Below are positions 1 to 7,430 of a stretch of DNA of 64,000 bases, piece by piece. A program made the position numbers and the translations under genes. The DNA lies in contig NZ_JANADO010000001.1 in NCBI RefSeq assembly GCF_024199845.1, forward strand, positions 1,364,001 to 1,428,000. The letters run 5' to 3'. The stretch's first letter is position 1, and every line of letters begins with the position of its first letter. The notes under the pieces are model-generated. The model was not told where the DNA came from. It did not search any database and saw only the letters and a list, made by a program, of their open reading frames with translations. This stretch comes from Bradyrhizobium sp. CCGB12. GTDB taxonomy: Bacteria; Pseudomonadota; Alphaproteobacteria; Rhizobiales; Xanthobacteraceae.

Positions 1-1
1 A

Positions 2-364
2 TTCAATCGCGGCGCCTATCTCGTGAACAGCTTTGGCCATTGCGCCGAGTGCCACAGTCCGCGCAATGCGCTCGGCGGCATCATCTCCGGCGAGCGCTTT
101 GCCGGCGGGCCCAATCCGGAAGGCGAGGGGTGGGTCCCCAACATCACCCAGAAGCGTCTTGGCGATTGGAGTGCTAAGGATATCGCCTATTTCCTCAAGA
201 CCGGCGAATTGCCCGATGGCGATAGCGTGGGCGGCGCGATGACGCGCGTCATCAAGAACATTTCGCAATTGCCCGAGGCGGATCTCGCGGCGATGGCGGA
301 TTACCTGAAATCGCTGCCACCGGTGGATGGACCGACGCCGCCGAAACGCAAGCAGGGCAGCTAA
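2..364 (+). CDS. c-type cytochrome, 3' part (5' end outside window)
   Basis: The reading frame is open from the first bases, so the start lies upstream of the window. The visible 120 residues hold one covalent heme-binding motif, CAECH, near the N-terminal edge (preceded by RGAYLVNSFGH) and end in a Lys-rich tail. Spacing around the motif and the LPEADLAAMADYLKSLPP helix fit a class I cytochrome c domain, probably the last domain of a di- or multi-heme subunit of a periplasmic dehydrogenase. The axial methionine is probably in the GGAMTRVI segment. The partner enzyme cannot be told from this window. Confidence 0.85.
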   Translation, partial: FNRGAYLVNSFGHCAECHSPRNALGGIISGERFAGGPNPEGEGWVPNITQKRLGDWSAKDIAYFLKTGELPDGDSVGGAMTRVIKNISQLPEADLAAMADYLKSLPPVDGPTPPKRKQGS

Positions 365-399
365 AGCGAGATCGGGTTGATTGCTACGACGGAGATGCA

Positions 400-520
400 C
401 TCCCTCTCCCGCTTGCGGGAGAGGGCTGGGGAGAGGGTGTTTCCACAACGGGACAGTCCCCAAGAGGAGAAAGCCCTCACCCGGCGCTTTGCGCCGACCT
501 CTCCCGCAAGCGGGAGAGGT
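400..520. repeat. palindromic intergenic repeat, CTCTCCCGCTTGCGGGAGAG type
   Basis: Inverted arms built on CTCCCGCTTGCGGGAG occur at about 401-425 and 498-520, with a GGCGCTTTGCGCC hairpin beside the second arm. The same architecture is seen at 7272-7411. It lies just after the cytochrome stop codon and may act as a transcriptional barrier, which is inference. Confidence 0.75.
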
Positions 521-562
521 GAACGAGCCACCGCGACAATCGATTCAACCTAAAGCCACGCT

Positions 563-808
563 CTAGCTCGTGCCGAACGCCTTGAAGGTGATGATGGTGA
601 GGGTGTCCTGAATGCCCGGCAATACCTGCACCTTCTCGTTGATGAAGTGGCCGATATCGGTGTCCTTGTCGACGTAGAACTTCACCAGGAGATCGTAATG
701 GCCGGCCGTGGAGTAGATCTCGGAGGCGATCTCGGCTTCGGCGAGCGCATTGGCGACCGTGTAGGACTGGCCGAGCTTGCATTTGATCTGGACGAAAAAG
801 GGAACCAT
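563..808 (-). CDS. stand-alone Lrp/AsnC ligand-binding (RAM) domain protein
   Basis: This 81-residue protein is only the C-terminal ligand-binding domain of the Lrp/AsnC family, with no DNA-binding helix-turn-helix. It runs FFVQIKCKLGQSYTVANAL, then STAGHYDLLVKFYV, then VLPGIQDTLTIITF, which is the beta-alpha-beta-beta-alpha-beta order of RAM domains. The ATG at 808 has GGAG eight bases upstream; a GTG at 817 would overlap that ribosome site and is less likely. Such short proteins form oligomeric rings that bind amino acids or related small molecules and may modulate full-length Lrp regulators. Ligand and partner are unknown. Confidence 0.85.
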   Translation of the reverse strand: MVPFFVQIKCKLGQSYTVANALAEAEIASEIYSTAGHYDLLVKFYVDKDTDIGHFINEKVQVLPGIQDTLTIITFKAFGTS

Positions 809-912
809 CGCGGTCACTCCGAAAGCACATCTGGCCGGCTAATAGGCCAAACCCGCTCGGATTTAGCAAGCGGCCGGCCGCCTGCACAAGCCGCCAGGCG
901 CAGGTCCGGCGC

Positions 913-2892
913 TCAGGAGGCGACCGGCGCCGCCGCGAATGCGTCCCTGAGCCGCTGTGCGAGCTCGGACTTGCGATAGGGCTTGGCCAGCACGATCGAT
1001 TGCGCATGCGCGCGGCCCTGCTCGACCAGGGTCTCCAGCGCATAGCCCGAGGTGAACAGGACGGGCAGGCCCGGGCGAATCCGCCGCGCCTGATCGGCAA
1101 GCTCCCAGCCGCTCATGCCGCCGGGCATCACGATGTCGGTGAACAGCATGTCGATGCCGGGGTCGGTGCGCAGCTGCTGCAAGGCCTCCTTGCCGTTGAT
1201 CGCCGCAACGACGCGATATCCGAGGGCTTCCACCCTGCGAATGACGGAGGAGCGAACGAACGGATCGTCCTCGGCGATCAGAATCGTCTCGTATCCCCTC
1301 GGTGCCGCGTCCTCGCCTTCCGCAAGGTCGGCCTGTGATTGTCCCGCGGCGGCGCGCGGCAGGTAGATCCGGACCGTGGTCCCAAGGCCCGTCTCGCTGT
1401 AGATCGAGACATGGCCGTCGGATTGCCTGGCGAAGCCATAGACCATGCTGAGGCCGAGGCCGGAGCCCTTGCCGACCTCCTTGGTGGTGAAGAACGGCTC
1501 GAAGGCGCGCGCGATGACTTCAGGCGTCATGCCTTCGCCATCGTCGGTGACAGAGATCATCGCGTAGCTGCCGGAGGCGACTTCGGGGTGCAGGACGCGA
1601 TAGTCGTCGTCGATCGCGGTCAGCTCCGTGCTCAGCGTCAAATGTCCTCCTGATGGCATGGCATCCTGCGCGTTGAGCGCGAGATTGAGCACGGCGGATT
1701 CGAGCTGGGCGCGATCGGCAAAGGCCATGATCGTGCCGGAGCCGGAGCTCGTCCTGATCTCGATGTCCTCACGCAACGTGCGCTTGAGCAGCTTGAACAT
1801 GGAATCGAGCAGGCCGCGGCAATCGATCATCTGCGGCTGGAGCAGCTGGCGGCGGCTGAATGCGAGCAGTCGCTGCGTCAGCTCCGCGCCCCGTTCGCCC
1901 GACTGGCAGATGTCGTCGGCAAACCGCTTGAGGTCGGGCCGCGCCTTGAGCTGCTCACCGAGGTGCTCGGCGTTGCCGATGATCACAGTCAACAGGTTGT
2001 TGAAATCGTGAGCGATGCCGCCGGAGAGCTGACCGACTGTCTCCATCTTCTGCGCCTGCTGCAGCTGCTGCTCGGTCAGCTTGCGCGCGGAAAGGTCGTG
2101 GATGATGCCGACGAAGATCAATTCGCCGTCCTGCCGCGCCTTTCCGACCGACAGGTCCATCGGAAAGGTCGATCCATCCTTGTGCAGGCCGACGGCCTCG
2201 CCGCCGGTCGCGAAATGCTTCGTGCGGCTGCCGGACTCTGCGCCCGCCCCGGGCATCAGCATCCTGGCGTCCTGGCCCATCACCTCGTCGGCCTTGTAGC
2301 CGAACAGGCGCTCGCAGGCCGGATTGAACAGCAGGATGCGATCCTGCTCATCGAACAGGATGACGCCGTCGACCGCGGTCTCGACGATGGCGGTGAGGCG
2401 CGCCACGCTGTCGCGCATCGCGCGCTGGGCCTCGCCGACCTGCTGGAGCAGGAGCGTCGCGTCCCGGCTCTTGATTTCCTCTTCCTCGAGCGCGGCCTGG
2501 ACCTGCTGGAGCTCGAACGGAGAGGGAATCGTCAGGATCCTCGGCAGCAGCGGCCAGAGCGCAGCGGCGGTGAAGACGGACGCGACCGCCGTTGCCGCCT
2601 TGACGAGGCCCTCGATGCCATAGATCGGGACCCAGAGCGTGTAGATCGACAGCACATGGGTCAGGCCGCACGCCATGATGAAGATTGCGAACGCCCAGTA
2701 GACCCAACCGAATTTGAGGTCGCGCCGCTTGGTGACGAGGATCGCGAGGGCAAACGGAATCGAAAAATAGGCGGCCGCGATGCAGGCGTCGGAAACGACA
2801 TGGAGCCAGATCAATTCGGGTTCCCACAACAGGCAGATGCCGTGCGGCGACAGCATCGAGGAGTCGAGGAGACGTTCAAGATAGGCCCACAT
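913..2892 (-). CDS. hybrid sensor histidine kinase with ETR1-like ethylene-binding N-terminus
   Basis: A 659-residue membrane hybrid kinase. Residues 28-120 form three membrane helices that align with the ethylene-binding domain of plant ETR1: SDACIAAAYFSIP, then MACGLTH, then VKAATAVAS. D35, Y42, I45, P46, I72, C75 and H79 fall at the same spacing as ETR1 D25, Y32, I35, P36, I62, C65 and H69; Cys65 and His69 coordinate Cu(I) in ETR1. A coiled linker leads to a PAS domain (about 163-270, FNPACERLFGY and KDGSTFPM), a HisKA domain with H295 in GGIAHDFNN, an HATPase (DDGEGM, GSGLGLSM), and a C-terminal receiver with D586 in FTDIVMPGG. It is transcribed away from thiD. No separate response regulator lies next to it. 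Ethylene sensing is inferred from the residues; another small ligand is possible. Confidence 0.9.
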   Translation of the reverse strand: MWAYLERLLDSSMLSPHGICLLWEPELIWLHVVSDACIAAAYFSIPFALAILVTKRRDLKFGWVYWAFAIFIMACGLTHVLSIYTLWVPIYGIEGLVKAATAVASVFTAAALWPLLPRILTIPSPFELQQVQAALEEEEIKSRDATLLLQQVGEAQRAMRDSVARLTAIVETAVDGVILFDEQDRILLFNPACERLFGYKADEVMGQDARMLMPGAGAESGSRTKHFATGGEAVGLHKDGSTFPMDLSVGKARQDGELIFVGIIHDLSARKLTEQQLQQAQKMETVGQLSGGIAHDFNNLLTVIIGNAEHLGEQLKARPDLKRFADDICQSGERGAELTQRLLAFSRRQLLQPQMIDCRGLLDSMFKLLKRTLREDIEIRTSSGSGTIMAFADRAQLESAVLNLALNAQDAMPSGGHLTLSTELTAIDDDYRVLHPEVASGSYAMISVTDDGEGMTPEVIARAFEPFFTTKEVGKGSGLGLSMVYGFARQSDGHVSIYSETGLGTTVRIYLPRAAAGQSQADLAEGEDAAPRGYETILIAEDDPFVRSSVIRRVEALGYRVVAAINGKEALQQLRTDPGIDMLFTDIVMPGGMSGWELADQARRIRPGLPVLFTSGYALETLVEQGRAHAQSIVLAKPYRKSELAQRLRDAFAAAPVAS

Positions 2893-3184
2893 AGTTCCAC
2901 CCGGGAAAACGTGCGAGCCGGGGGCGGCTCGCGCAATTGGCGTCGCTGGACGATTTCACCACCTAACGTCTCACTCATCGGCGAGGACGCCAAGGGCAGG
3001 CTATCAAGGCTATGGCGAGGCTCGATTTTTCAAGCCCGCGCGATTGCGGGGGCGACGCCGCCGGTCGCAGACGCATGGCGCCGCCGCGAATCATCGTCGC
3101 TGCACCTCGTCGCGCTTGCTGGGGTTCCACGGTCGCGCTAGGACAGGCCATGGCGACGTCCGTATCAAGCAAATGCATCCCGCG
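2893..3184. other. divergent intergenic region, kinase / thiD
   Basis: About 290 bases between the start of the hybrid kinase (minus strand) and thiD (plus strand). I see no gene, no palindromic repeat and no recognisable TPP riboswitch core in front of thiD. It should contain both promoters, but no clear -35/-10 pair stands out. Confidence 0.5.
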
Positions 3185-3985
3185 ATGACGACCCCGGTCG
3201 CACTCACCATCGCCGGCTCCGATTCGAGCGGCGGCGCCGGCATCCAGGCGGACCTGAAGACTTTTGCCGCGCTCGGCGTCTATGGCGCTTCCGCCATCAC
3301 CGCGCTGACGGCACAGAACACGCGCGGCGTCACCGGCATCCACGCGGTGCCGGCGGATTTCGTCACCGCCCAGATCGATGCGGTGTTTTCCGATCTCGAT
3401 GTCGGTGCTGTGAAGATCGGCATGGTGGCCCAGGTCGCCAGCATCGACGCGATCGCGGCCGCGCTGTCGCGCTGGGCGCCCCGCCACGTGGTGCTCGATC
3501 CCGTGATGGTGGCGACCTCAGGCGACCGGCTGCTGGCCGCCGAGGCCGTCGCAGCGTTGCGCACGAGGCTGATACCGCTGGCCTCGGTGATCACGCCGAA
3601 CCTGCCCGAGGCCGCCGCGCTGCTCGACGAGCCGGTCGCGGCTAGCGAGGCCGCGATCGAAAGCCAGGGGCGCCGCCTGCTGGCGCTCGGCTGCCGTGCA
3701 GTCCTGGTCAAAGGCGGGCACGGCGAGGGCGAGGAGAGCACCGACTATCTTGTCGATGCCGACAACACCATCGCGCTGGCTGCGCCCCGCATCGCCACTG
3801 GGAACACCCATGGCACCGGCTGCTCGCTGTCGTCGGCGGTCGCGGCGGGGTTGGCCAAGGGCGACAACCTCGAGCAGGCCGTGCGCCATGCCAAGGCCTG
3901 GATCAGTGCGGCGATCGGAGCCGCTGACCGTTTCAGCGTCGGTCACGGCCACGGGCCGATCCATCATTTCCACAGATTCTACTGA
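3185..3985 (+). CDS. thiD: hydroxymethylpyrimidine/phosphomethylpyrimidine kinase
   Basis: This 266-residue protein is a full-length ThiD of the ribokinase fold; E. coli ThiD is also 266 residues. It phosphorylates hydroxymethylpyrimidine twice to make the pyrimidine half of thiamine. The N-terminus [19 protein letters not shown] is the family signature, DPVMVATSG and ITPNLPEA follow, and [15 protein letters not shown] carries the anion hole and catalytic cysteine region. An alternative ATG lies 12 bases upstream at 3173; neither start has a strong ribosome site. No other thiamine genes are adjacent, and no TPP riboswitch was recognised upstream. Confidence 0.93.
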   Translation: MTTPVALTIAGSDSSGGAGIQADLKTFAALGVYGASAITALTAQNTRGVTGIHAVPADFVTAQIDAVFSDLDVGAVKIGMVAQVASIDAIAAALSRWAPRHVVLDPVMVATSGDRLLAAEAVAALRTRLIPLASVITPNLPEAAALLDEPVAASEAAIESQGRRLLALGCRAVLVKGGHGEGEESTDYLVDADNTIALAAPRIATGNTHGTGCSLSSAVAAGLAKGDNLEQAVRHAKAWISAAIGAADRFSVGHGHGPIHHFHRFY

Positions 3986-4191
3986 CGCCGGCTTTGCGCG
4001 GCCCGCTCGTTAAGCAAAATCAATGCGGTTCCCGTATCCTTGCGGGGACCCCTGCGGCGCCATGTCGCCTGATTGTCGCATGCGACTGATATTCGCGGGG
4101 CAGGGCGAGGCAAGCGTGATTCGTATCTGAGGGTGCCTCAAGGGTTCAATCGGTCATCCCCCTGTCACGGGACATTGTTACAGGCTGGCGC

Positions 4192-5004
4192 ATGGGAAGT
4201 TACGATGTGAGTGACGAGAGCCCGGAGCGGCGCTTTCGCACGTTGTTCATCTCCGACGTTCATCTCGGAGCCCGCGGTTCTCAAGCCGATCTTCTGCTGG
4301 ACTTCCTGCGCTACCACGATGCCGACACCATCTATCTCGTCGGGGACATCGTCGACGGCTGGGCGCTGAAATCGAGCTGGCACTGGCCGCAATCGCACAA
4401 CGACCTCGTCCAGAAGCTGCTGCGCAAGGCGCGCAAGGGCGCCAAGGTCATCTACATTCCCGGCAATCACGACGAATTCCTGCGCAACTATTACGGCACG
4501 CATTTCGGCGGCATCGACGTCGTCGAGAACACCGTCCATACCGGCGTCGACGGCAAGCGCTATCTCGTCATCCACGGCGACATCTTCGATCTCGTGGTGC
4601 AGAACGCGCGCTGGCTCGCCCATCTCGGCGACAAGGCCTACGACTTCGCGATCCAGATGAATCGCTTCGTCAACTTCTTCCGCCGCCTGTTCGGCGTGCC
4701 CTATTGGTCGCTGTCGCAATGGGCCAAGCAGAAGGTCAAGAACGCCGTCAATTATATCGGCGCGTTCGAGCAGGCGCTCGCCGCCGAGGCGCGGCGCCAC
4801 GATGCCGACGGCGTGATCTGCGGCCACATCCACTACGCCGTGATCCGCGACGAAGGCGGCATCCGCTACATGAACTGCGGCGACTGGGTCGAGAGCTGCA
4901 CCGCGCTGGTCGAGCACGACGACGGCCATTTCGAGATCATCACCTGGGCGGATCAATTGCAGAAGCCGGCACAAGTCCCGCAGGTCGCAGCCAGAGCTGC
5001 ATAA
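4192..5004 (+). CDS. LpxH-like UDP-2,3-diacylglucosamine diphosphatase family metallophosphoesterase
   Basis: The 270-residue protein has the calcineurin-type metal-binding blocks in order: SDVHLG (residues 21-26), GDIVDGW, GNHDEF, and CGHIH near residue 212. This subfamily is annotated as UDP-2,3-diacylglucosamine diphosphatase (lipid A pathway) but members without the LpxH lid may act on other substrates. The stop is 13 bases from the glycosyltransferase start, so the two genes almost certainly form an operon. That pairing is common in alphaproteobacteria and suggests a role in making a membrane glycolipid; the substrate is not proven. Confidence 0.82.
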   Translation: MGSYDVSDESPERRFRTLFISDVHLGARGSQADLLLDFLRYHDADTIYLVGDIVDGWALKSSWHWPQSHNDLVQKLLRKARKGAKVIYIPGNHDEFLRNYYGTHFGGIDVVENTVHTGVDGKRYLVIHGDIFDLVVQNARWLAHLGDKAYDFAIQMNRFVNFFRRLFGVPYWSLSQWAKQKVKNAVNYIGAFEQALAAEARRHDADGVICGHIHYAVIRDEGGIRYMNCGDWVESCTALVEHDDGHFEIITWADQLQKPAQVPQVAARAA

Positions 5005-5017
5005 CAAGGGCCGCTTG

Positions 5018-6061
5018 ATGCGCATTCTGGTCGCGACCGACGCCTGGCACCCGCAAGTCAACGGTGTGGTTCGGACGCTGACCAAGCTCGCTGACGCCGG
5101 CCAAAGCCTCGGCGTCGAATTCAGCTTCCTCACCCCACAATCGTTCCGCACCTTTGCGATGCCGAGCTATCGCGACGTGCGTCTGGCGATGCCACGCCCG
5201 GCGCGGATCGCAAAGCTGATCGAGGAAGCGCGTCCGGACAGCATCCACATCGCGACGGAAGGGCCGATCGGCCTGATGGTCCGCCGCTACTGCCGCCAGC
5301 GCAAGCTGCCGTTCACGACCAGCTTCCACACCCGCTTTCCCGAATATGTCCGCGCCCGGGTGCCGGTGCCGAGCTCGCTGATCTGGCGGGCGCTGCGCCG
5401 CTTCCACAGTCCCAGCCGCGCCGTGATGGCGGCAACGCCCGCGCTCGCTCGCGAGCTCGGCGAGCGTGGTTTCGACAATGTCGTGCTGTGGCCGCGCGGT
5501 GTCGACACGCATCTATTCCATCCTCGTGCCATCGATCTGTGCCTGCCGGCGCCGGTGTTCCTGTCGGTCGGACGCGTGGCGGTGGAGAAGAATCTCGAGG
5601 CCTTCCTCGATCTCGACCTGCCCGGCACCAAGGTCATCGTCGGCGACGGTCCGGCGCGTGCCGCGCTCGAAGAGGCCTATCCCGATGCGATCTTCCTCGG
5701 CGAGAGGCACGGCGAGGCGCTGGCGGAAATCTACGCTGCGGCCGACGTCTTCGTGTTCCCGAGCAAGACCGACACGTTCGGCCTGGTCCTGCTGGAAGCG
5801 CTCGCGAGCGGCCTGCCGGTGGCCGCCTTCCCGGTGAAGGGGCCCCGCGACGTGATCGGCAATGCGCCGGTCGGGGCCCTCGATCACGATCTCCGCAACG
5901 CCTGCTTCGCGGCGCTCGACATTTCGCGGCAGGACTGCGTCGCCTTCGCCACCAACTACACCTGGGAGGCTTCGGCCCGGGCCTTTGTGGACAGTATCGA
6001 GGCGGTGGGCGCGGTGCTGCCGGGCCGGAACGGCGCGGAACAGGCTCGGTTTGTCGCCTGA
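5018..6061 (+). CDS. GT4-family glycosyltransferase
   Basis: A 347-residue GT-B fold enzyme. The N-terminal half has DAWHPQVNGVVRTL and TSFHTRFPEYV (acceptor side). The C-terminal half has FLSVGRVAVEKNLEAFL, KVIVGDGP and the nucleotide-sugar-binding ExxE-type block PSKTDTFGLVLLEALASGLPVAAF. It resembles family 4 enzymes that add mannose or glucose to membrane lipids. The ATG at 5018 is preferred over the overlapping TTG at 5015. It is co-directional with, and 13 bases after, the LpxH-like phosphoesterase. Donor and acceptor cannot be assigned from the sequence. Confidence 0.85.
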   Translation: MRILVATDAWHPQVNGVVRTLTKLADAGQSLGVEFSFLTPQSFRTFAMPSYRDVRLAMPRPARIAKLIEEARPDSIHIATEGPIGLMVRRYCRQRKLPFTTSFHTRFPEYVRARVPVPSSLIWRALRRFHSPSRAVMAATPALARELGERGFDNVVLWPRGVDTHLFHPRAIDLCLPAPVFLSVGRVAVEKNLEAFLDLDLPGTKVIVGDGPARAALEEAYPDAIFLGERHGEALAEIYAAADVFVFPSKTDTFGLVLLEALASGLPVAAFPVKGPRDVIGNAPVGALDHDLRNACFAALDISRQDCVAFATNYTWEASARAFVDSIEAVGAVLPGRNGAEQARFVA

Positions 6062-6078
6062 CGGGGATAGATTCATGT

Positions 6079-6128
6079 TTGACGCGTTTTCTTGACGCGA
6101 ACCGGTGTCCACTTCGCTCGAAAACGCT
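6079..6128. repeat. RIME-like intergenic repeat, type 1 (GACGCGTTTTCTT)
   Basis: A roughly 50-base element beginning GACGCGTTTTCTTGACGCGA and ending in GCTCGAAAACGC, so its ends are inverted (GCGTTTTC / GAAAACGC). Related copies lie at 31853-31902 and 54256-54305, each just after a coding sequence. Confidence 0.75.
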
Positions 6129-6187
6129 TCTGAATCCTCGCGTGGAGGTGTCTTGCCCGGGCCTCATCGGCCGCGATAAAGTCGGCC

Positions 6188-7171
6188 ATGACCGAACAGC
6201 TCCTCCCGGTCGGCCCCGCCGACATCGACGCCGCAGCGCGCGTGATCGCGCCCTACGCCATCCGCACCCCGCTGTTGTCCTTTCCCGTGCTCAACGAGCG
6301 CGTCGGCGCGAAGGTCTTCCTGAAGCCGGAGATGCTTCAGCGCACCGGCTCCTTCAAGTTCCGCGGCGCCTTCAACAAGGTGTTCTCGATCCCGCAGGAC
6401 AAGCGCGCCGGCGGCGTCGTCGCGTTCTCCTCCGGCAATCACGCCCAGGGCGTGGCGGCGGCGGCCAAGATCCTGGACATGCAGGCGACCATCGTGATGC
6501 CGGCGGATGCGCCGCTGTCGAAGCGTGAGCGCACCAAATCCTACGGCGCCGAGGTCGTGCTGTATGATCGCGACCGCGACGACCGCGAGGCGATCTCGCG
6601 CGGCATTGCCGAGAAGCGCGGCGCGACGCTGGTCAAGCCGTACGACGATCCCTTCGTGATTGCGGGGCAGGGCACTGCCGGCCGCGAGATCGCGGAGGAT
6701 ATGGCGGGCTTAGGCCTTGCCCCCGACATCGTGGTGGCGCCGGCCTCCGGCGGCGGCCTGATCGCTGGTGTCGCGACCGCCGTGAAGGCGCGCTATCCGC
6801 TAGCCGAGATCGTCGTGGCCGAGCCCGAGGCGTTCGACGATCACGGCATTTCGCTGACCGCAGGCCACCGCGAGCCGCATCCGCCGGCCGGCCGCACCAT
6901 CTGCGATGCGCTGATGGCCCTGATGCCCGGCGAGATGACGTTTGCGATCAACAGCAAGCTGCTCGCGCGCGGCGTCACCGCATCGGACAAGGAAGTCGGC
7001 GCGGCCGTCGCCTTCGCCTATCGCGAGCTGAAGCTCGTGGTCGAGCCCGGCGGCGCGGTCGGCCTTGCCGCGCTGCTCGCCGGGCGCCTCGACGTCGCCG
7101 GCAAGAACGTCGTCATCGTGCTCTCCGGCGGCAATGTCGACGCCGATCTGTTCGCCGAGCTGGTGGCCTGA
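6188..7171 (+). CDS. PLP-dependent threonine/serine dehydratase (or serine racemase)
   Basis: This 327-residue fold type II PLP enzyme lacks the C-terminal ACT regulatory domain of biosynthetic IlvA. The Schiff-base lysine is in GSFKFRGAFNK (about residue 56), the phosphate-binding loop in SSGNHAQGVA, the PLP-phosphate glycine loop in ASGGGLIAG, and the pyridine-nitrogen Ser region in VLSGGNVDADLF. Size and absence of ACT fit catabolic threonine ammonia-lyase (threonine to 2-oxobutyrate) or the related serine racemase/dehydratase group; the substrate cannot be separated by sequence alone. It stands as a single gene and is followed by a strong terminator. Confidence 0.88.
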   Translation: MTEQLLPVGPADIDAAARVIAPYAIRTPLLSFPVLNERVGAKVFLKPEMLQRTGSFKFRGAFNKVFSIPQDKRAGGVVAFSSGNHAQGVAAAAKILDMQATIVMPADAPLSKRERTKSYGAEVVLYDRDRDDREAISRGIAEKRGATLVKPYDDPFVIAGQGTAGREIAEDMAGLGLAPDIVVAPASGGGLIAGVATAVKARYPLAEIVVAEPEAFDDHGISLTAGHREPHPPAGRTICDALMALMPGEMTFAINSKLLARGVTASDKEVGAAVAFAYRELKLVVEPGGAVGLAALLAGRLDVAGKNVVIVLSGGNVDADLFAELVA

Positions 7172-7192
7172 GTTTCTGATCGTTTGAAACTC

Positions 7193-7233
7193 AAAAGGGG
7201 CAGAGCGTTGGCGCTCTGCCCCTTTTGTTTTTG
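7193..7233 (+). terminator. rho-independent terminator
   Basis: A perfect 15-base-pair stem (AAAAGGGGCAGAGCG / its complement) with a four-base TTGG loop, followed by GTTTTTG. It starts 21 bases after the dehydratase stop. The A-run on the 5' side means it could also stop minus-strand transcription. Confidence 0.92.
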
Positions 7234-7271
7234 TCGATTGGCGGCTTCGTACTTTCCACTTGCTCGGTGCA

Positions 7272-7411
7272 ACCTCTCCCGCTTGCGGGGGAGGTCGGCG
7301 CGAAGCGCCGGGTGGGGGCTTTCTCCAAACGGGGATACTCTCGGTAAGTCGCTAACTGCCCCATTGCGGAGAAACCCTCTCCCCAACCCTCTCCCGCAAG
7401 CGGGAGAGGGA
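7272..7411. repeat. palindromic intergenic repeat, CTCTCCCGCTTGCGGGAGAG type
   Basis: Second copy of the family seen at 400-520: a CTCTCCCGCTTGCGGGGGAG arm at about 7272-7295, a GGCGCGAAGCGCC hairpin, and a closing CTCTCCCGCAAGCGGGAGAG arm at about 7390-7410. It fills the space between the dehydratase terminator and the end of the caspase-like gene. Confidence 0.75.
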
Positions 7412-7430
7412 GGGCACCTTCTTCGTGACC

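Noticed and set aside
2080..2420. PAS domain of the hybrid kinase considered as a FixL-type heme PAS
   Set aside because: The KDGSTFPM segment is shared with FixL, but the heme-ligand histidine region of FixL is not clearly present, so heme binding is not claimed.
2893..3184. TPP riboswitch upstream of thiD
   Set aside because: I looked for the conserved CUGAGA and ACCUGAUC-like core and did not see it.
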